Positions 32,465-34,592 of a stretch of DNA of 34,592 nt are shown one piece after another. The notes under the pieces were generated by a model. That model did no database searches and was not told where the DNA came from. It saw only the letters and a list, made by a program, of their open reading frames with translations. Each line of letters begins with the position of its first letter. Position 1 is the first letter of the stretch. Origin of the DNA: Actinomycetota bacterium (GTDB taxonomy: Bacteria > Actinomycetota > Nitriliruptoria > Nitriliruptorales > JAHWKO01); assembly GCA_019347855.1 (NCBI GenBank), contig JAHWKO010000015.1, positions 1-34,592 on the forward strand, read 5' to 3'. The position numbers and the translations under genes were made by a program.

Positions 32465-33229
32465 ATGATGCCGGCGACGTCCGAGGACCAGGAGACCCGC
32501 GAGATGCGGGCGATCGAGGGCCAGCCCCTCCTGCGCGTGCACGGCCTCGAGGCGGGGTACGGGTCGCTGCCCGTCCTCCACGGGGTGTCGTTCGACGTGG
32601 CGGAGGGCGAGACCGCGGTGCTCCTCGGGCTGAACGGTGCCGGCAAGACCACCACGGCGCTGAACCTCACCGGGGCGATGACCCCGTGGGCGGGGACGAT
32701 CGAGTACGAGGGCGAGGACGTCACGCAGTGGGACCTGCGCCGCCGGGTGGAGGCTGGGATCGTCATGGTCCCCGAAGGCCGGCGCGTCTTCCCGGATCTC
32801 GACGTCGAGAAGAACCTCCAGATCGGAGCGTGGTCCCACCGCAAGGAGTCCGGCTGGCTCGAGGAGCAGCGCGAGCGCGTGTTCGGCTACTTCCCGCGAC
32901 TCGGTGAGCGGCGCGAGCAGCTGGCCGGAACGCTGTCCGGCGGCGAGCAGCAGATGCTGTCCATCGGCCGTGGACTCATGGCACGTCCCAAGCTGCTCAT
33001 CATCGACGAGGCGTCGCTCGGTCTCGCGCCGGTCATCATCCAGGACGTCTTCGACATCGTCGGACAGATCAACGACGATGGCACGACGGTGATCCTGGTG
33101 GAGCAGAACGTCGGGGCGCTCGCGGTCGCCGACGTCGCGCTCGTGATGGAGCAGGGCACGATCGTGGCGGAGTTCCGGGGGGAGGAGCTCGAGGACCCGA
33201 CGCAGGTGCGCAAGCTCTTCCTCGGCTAG
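32465..33229 (+). CDS. ABC importer ATPase, LivF type
   Basis: The 254-residue second ATPase completes the heterodimer. Walker A is GLNGAGKTTT, the Q-loop region is VMVPEGRRVFPDLDVEKNL (characteristic of LivF), the signature is LSGGEQQMLSIGRGL, Walker B is LLIIDEASLGLAP, and the switch region is VEQNVGAL where LivF proteins have Asn in place of the usual His. An N-terminal extension of about 20 residues (MMPATSEDQETREMRAIEG) precedes the first strand, so a later start is possible, but TAGGAG just upstream supports ATG 32465 (or 32468). The last four bases overlap the convergent minus-strand gene. Confidence 0.93.
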   Translation: MMPATSEDQETREMRAIEGQPLLRVHGLEAGYGSLPVLHGVSFDVAEGETAVLLGLNGAGKTTTALNLTGAMTPWAGTIEYEGEDVTQWDLRRRVEAGIVMVPEGRRVFPDLDVEKNLQIGAWSHRKESGWLEEQRERVFGYFPRLGERREQLAGTLSGGEQQMLSIGRGLMARPKLLIIDEASLGLAPVIIQDVFDIVGQINDDGTTVILVEQNVGALAVADVALVMEQGTIVAEFRGEELEDPTQVRKLFLG

Positions 33230-33693
33230 GCGGTCTCTTCGGTCTCGTGCGGCTTGCAGATCCGGCACGGAGCCAGGCCGCGGTCGCGGGCCGCCTCCGG
33301 CGACATGACCTGGAGGTCGTCGCGCCCCTCGACCAGGTGGCAGGTCTGCGCGTGGTAGGTCGTCCGGCCAGCGACGACGCGCAGACCGTCCTCCTCGGGG
33401 ACCGCGGTGGGTCCGATGGCCGCGCCTACCTGCAGCTCCTGGACCGCGTCGACGATGCGGTCCAGCTTGAGGCCCAGCTGCAGCAGGTCACGCCGCAGGC
33501 TGTGCACGACGATCAGGGTGAGACCAGCGCCTGCGAGCGCCACGCCCCCGATCCCGCCCGAGATGATGTACGGGACCTGACCGGACACGAAGTCCAGGCT
33601 CGCCGCCCCGTTCCATCCGAGCACGATGAGCAGCACGCCCACACCGAGCAGCGCGACCGCCGAGTAGATGACGCCCTTGGACCAGCCCTGCAT
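33226..33693 (-). CDS. Two-helix membrane protein with Ada-like Cys/His motif
   Basis: I do not recognise this 155-residue protein as a named family. Two hydrophobic helices (about 8-27 and 41-63) form an N-terminal hairpin, followed by a short amphipathic helix (RRDLLQLGLKLDRIVDAVQEL). The C-terminal part reads GRTTYHAQTCHL...AARDRGLAPCRICKP, with His114/Cys118 and Cys143/Cys146 placed like the YH-x3-C ... A-x3-GL-x-PC-x2-C-x-P element of the Ada metal-binding domain and related small modules; zinc binding is inferred. The start ATG follows GAGGAG on this strand. It is convergent with, and overlaps by four bases, the LivF-type gene, and its 5' side faces the rRNA operon promoter. Confidence 0.75.
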   Translation of the reverse strand: MQGWSKGVIYSAVALLGVGVLLIVLGWNGAASLDFVSGQVPYIISGGIGGVALAGAGLTLIVVHSLRRDLLQLGLKLDRIVDAVQELQVGAAIGPTAVPEEDGLRVVAGRTTYHAQTCHLVEGRDDLQVMSPEAARDRGLAPCRICKPHETEETA

Positions 33694-33711
33694 CGTTGAA
33701 CTCCTCTTCGG

Positions 33712-33757
33712 GGACCGTCACGCTTCTCCAACGAAGCTTAGGCGGACGTGACGGTCC
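33712..33757. repeat. Inverted repeat upstream of the Ada-motif membrane gene
   Basis: GGACCGTCACG (33712-33722) and CGTGACGGTCC (33747-33757) are perfect 11-base inverted arms; the spacer holds a smaller GCTTC/GAAGC pair (33722-33737). It begins 19 bases upstream of the minus-strand start codon, in the 5' untranslated or promoter region. It could be an operator or a leader stem-loop. Confidence 0.6.
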
Positions 33758-33981
33758 GGGGGTCTTGACCCAATGTTTCGCCGTGGGCACCGCGTTCTCC
33801 TGCCTCGTACGCGCGCTGGACGGGAGGTCCGGACGTGCGTTCGACGGACCGGACCGGGGGCGGTAGCTTGCGCCCTCCGCCGACGGGGCCGAGCTCCGAA
33901 CGCGGCGGGCAGATGGGCAGGACAGGGACCGCGAGGTACCCTGGACGGTCCGGGCGCCCGTGGGGCCCACGAGGCCCCGGA

Positions 33982-34010
33982 TTGACAGCCGGATAACGTC
34001 TAGGTAACCT
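33982..34010 (+). promoter_or_regulatory. rRNA operon promoter, TTGACA-N17-TAACCT
   Basis: A perfect -35 hexamer TTGACA at 33982-33987 is followed after exactly 17 bases by TAACCT (34005-34010), a TAnnnT -10. This is the best vegetative promoter match in the window, as expected for an rrn operon, and predicts a transcript start near 34017 with a leader of about 440 bases before 16S rRNA. Confidence 0.75.
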
Positions 34011-34020
34011 CGTCAGCCGG

Positions 34021-34038
34021 CCCGACGCACGCGTCGGG
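34021..34038 (+). other. Stem-loop at the start of the rrn leader
   Basis: CCCGACGC and GCGTCGGG pair, with an AC centre, immediately downstream of the predicted transcript start. It could protect the 5' end of the leader or belong to an overlapping operator. Confidence 0.4.
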
Positions 34039-34068
34039 CTCATGAGTCTCACGAGGTTCGAACCGATC

Positions 34069-34104
34069 ACCGGACCGGATCACACCGGACCGGATCACAC
34101 CGGA
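34069..34104 (+). repeat. Tandem 15-base repeat in rrn leader
   Basis: ACCGGACCGGATCAC occurs twice head to tail (34069-34083 and 34084-34098), followed by a partial third unit ACCGGA. Each unit contains the direct doublet CCGGACCGG. Possible binding site or simple slippage product. Confidence 0.8.
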
Positions 34105-34207
34105 ACGCGGCGGACGAACTTCCCCCCGCCAGACCTCGACGAGACCGGAGCGACCAGTACGGAAGCCAGCCCCGTGTGGGCGGAACCCGCGAAGGTCGCC
34201 AGGACCC

Positions 34208-34222
34208 GCTCCTTGAAAACTG
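34208..34222 (+). promoter_or_regulatory. boxA-like antitermination element
   Basis: GCTCCTTGAAAACTG closely resembles the boxA element (TGTTCTTTGAAAACT-type) found in rRNA leaders of Gram-positive bacteria, where NusB/NusE bind to allow read-through of the long rRNA transcript. It lies about 235 bases before the 16S 5' end. Confidence 0.7.
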
Positions 34223-34247
34223 CACAGCGTGCCAAAAGTCAGTGCAC

Positions 34248-34435
34248 ACATGTAACAACATGTACCCCGTCCCGGGGGAGCAGCTTCACGTTGTGAAGCG
34301 CGAAACCGGAACGGTTATGAACCGGTGCCGACGTTCGCGTCGAGCATCGGAACCTGAGTACCTGTGTCGACGGCTCACACCTCGTGTGTGAGACGGCGCA
34401 TGGGTCCCAAAATGCAGAGCCGATCAACCGGCTCT
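34248..34435 (+). other. Series of small hairpins before 16S rRNA
   Basis: Four stems are visible: ACATGT-AACA-ACATGT (34248-34263), GCTTCAC-GTT-GTGAAGC (34283-34299), CTCACAC-loop-GTGTGAG (34374-34392) and AGAGCCG-loop-CGGCTCT (34416-34435). They lie between boxA and the mature 16S end and are likely part of the precursor folding and RNase processing region. Confidence 0.5.
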
Positions 34436-34456
34436 CCAAGTGGTCATATCGATCAC

Positions 34457-34592
34457 ACAACGGAGAGTTTGATCCTGGCTCAGGACGAACGCTGGCGGCG
34501 CGTCTAACACATGCAAGTCGAGGGACGAAACCACCCTTCGGGGTGGCTGAAACCGGCGAACGGGTGAGTAACACGTGAGGAACCTGCCCTGG
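34457..34592 (+). rRNA. rrs: 16S ribosomal RNA, 5' part (truncated by window edge)
   Basis: AGAGTTTGATCCTGGCTCAG begins at 34464 and corresponds to E. coli positions 8-27, which places the mature 5' end near 34457. It continues with the conserved GACGAACGCTGGCGGCG, then TAACACATGCAAGTCGAG, a variable V1 stem closed by CCACCCTTCGGGGTGG, and GGCGAACGGGTGAGTAACACGTG. Only the first ~136 bases are in the window. The sequence is bacterial; the GCGTCTAACACATGCAAGTCGAGGG stretch differs from the common Streptomyces/Mycobacterium form. Confidence 0.97.

Larger units (their letters stand above)
33694..34456 (+). promoter_or_regulatory. Gene-free rRNA operon promoter and leader region
   Basis: These 763 bases hold no convincing protein gene; the open frames present lack ribosome sites and conserved motifs. 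From left to right I see an inverted repeat serving the minus-strand gene (33712-33757), weak promoter candidates such as TGGGCA-N17-TACCCT (33914-33942), the main promoter (33982-34010), a short stem-loop (34021-34038), a 15-base tandem repeat (34069-34104), a boxA-like element (34208-34222), and several small hairpins. The base composition becomes noticeably less GC-rich from about 34210 on, unlike the coding regions. Confidence 0.7.

Noticed and set aside
33738..34070. 110-residue minus-strand frame in the rRNA promoter region
   Set aside because: Pro/Arg/Gly-rich with no motif or ribosome site, and it covers the best rRNA promoter on the other strand.

Overview
This is a very GC-rich, densely coded chromosomal segment with almost every gene on the plus strand. 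Many genes are joined by 1-4 base stop/start overlaps (GTGA, ATGA, TGATG). Gene order (rib genes followed by hisG; infC-rpmI-rplT-methyltransferase-kinase-pheST; a complete arg cluster with argR inside it), frequent GTG starts and TAnnnT-like -10 elements point to an actinobacterium. The start of the 16S gene at the right edge suggests a deep-branching, non-Streptomyces lineage such as Nitriliruptoria or a relative. That placement is inference only.

Layout. 1-3778: riboflavin operon ribD(partial)-ribE-ribBA-ribH, ending in a long-form hisG. 3806-4739: a hairpin, a small membrane protein and a DUF1844-like protein. 4740-6242: infC-rpmI-rplT behind a structured leader; infC starts on AUC. 6248-12164: an rRNA methyltransferase, a soluble PAS histidine kinase, pheS, pheT and arfB. 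12165-12378: two copies of a 38-base palindromic repeat and an ArgR-type promoter. 12379-21289: argC-J-B-D-(receiver protein)-F-R-G-H, the whole route from acetylglutamate to arginine, with a single-domain response regulator inserted and stem-loops at two junctions. 21292-23693: DNA repair pair polX and a 3-methyladenine glycosylase. 23694-23858: a second pair of the 38-base palindromes, at a convergent junction. 23859-26291 (minus): a class A penicillin-binding protein with two PASTA domains. 26527-33229: an exported DNRLRE-like anchored protein followed by a branched-chain amino-acid type ABC importer (lipoprotein, two permeases, two ATPases). 33226-33693 (minus): a small two-helix membrane protein with an Ada-like Cys/His motif. 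33694-34456: promoter and leader of an rRNA operon. 34457-34592: the first ~136 bases of 16S rRNA.

Most of the window is housekeeping. The least explained parts are: the paired 38-base palindromes with 71/72-base spacing and a related palindrome spanning the argG stop codon; an orphan kinase in the translation cluster and an orphan receiver in the arginine operon, which could be partners; the surface protein plus the importer whose lipoprotein carries a ~115-residue Gly/Thr/Ser tether; a PBP with a lipobox-like N-terminus; and the Ada-motif membrane protein beside the rRNA operon.
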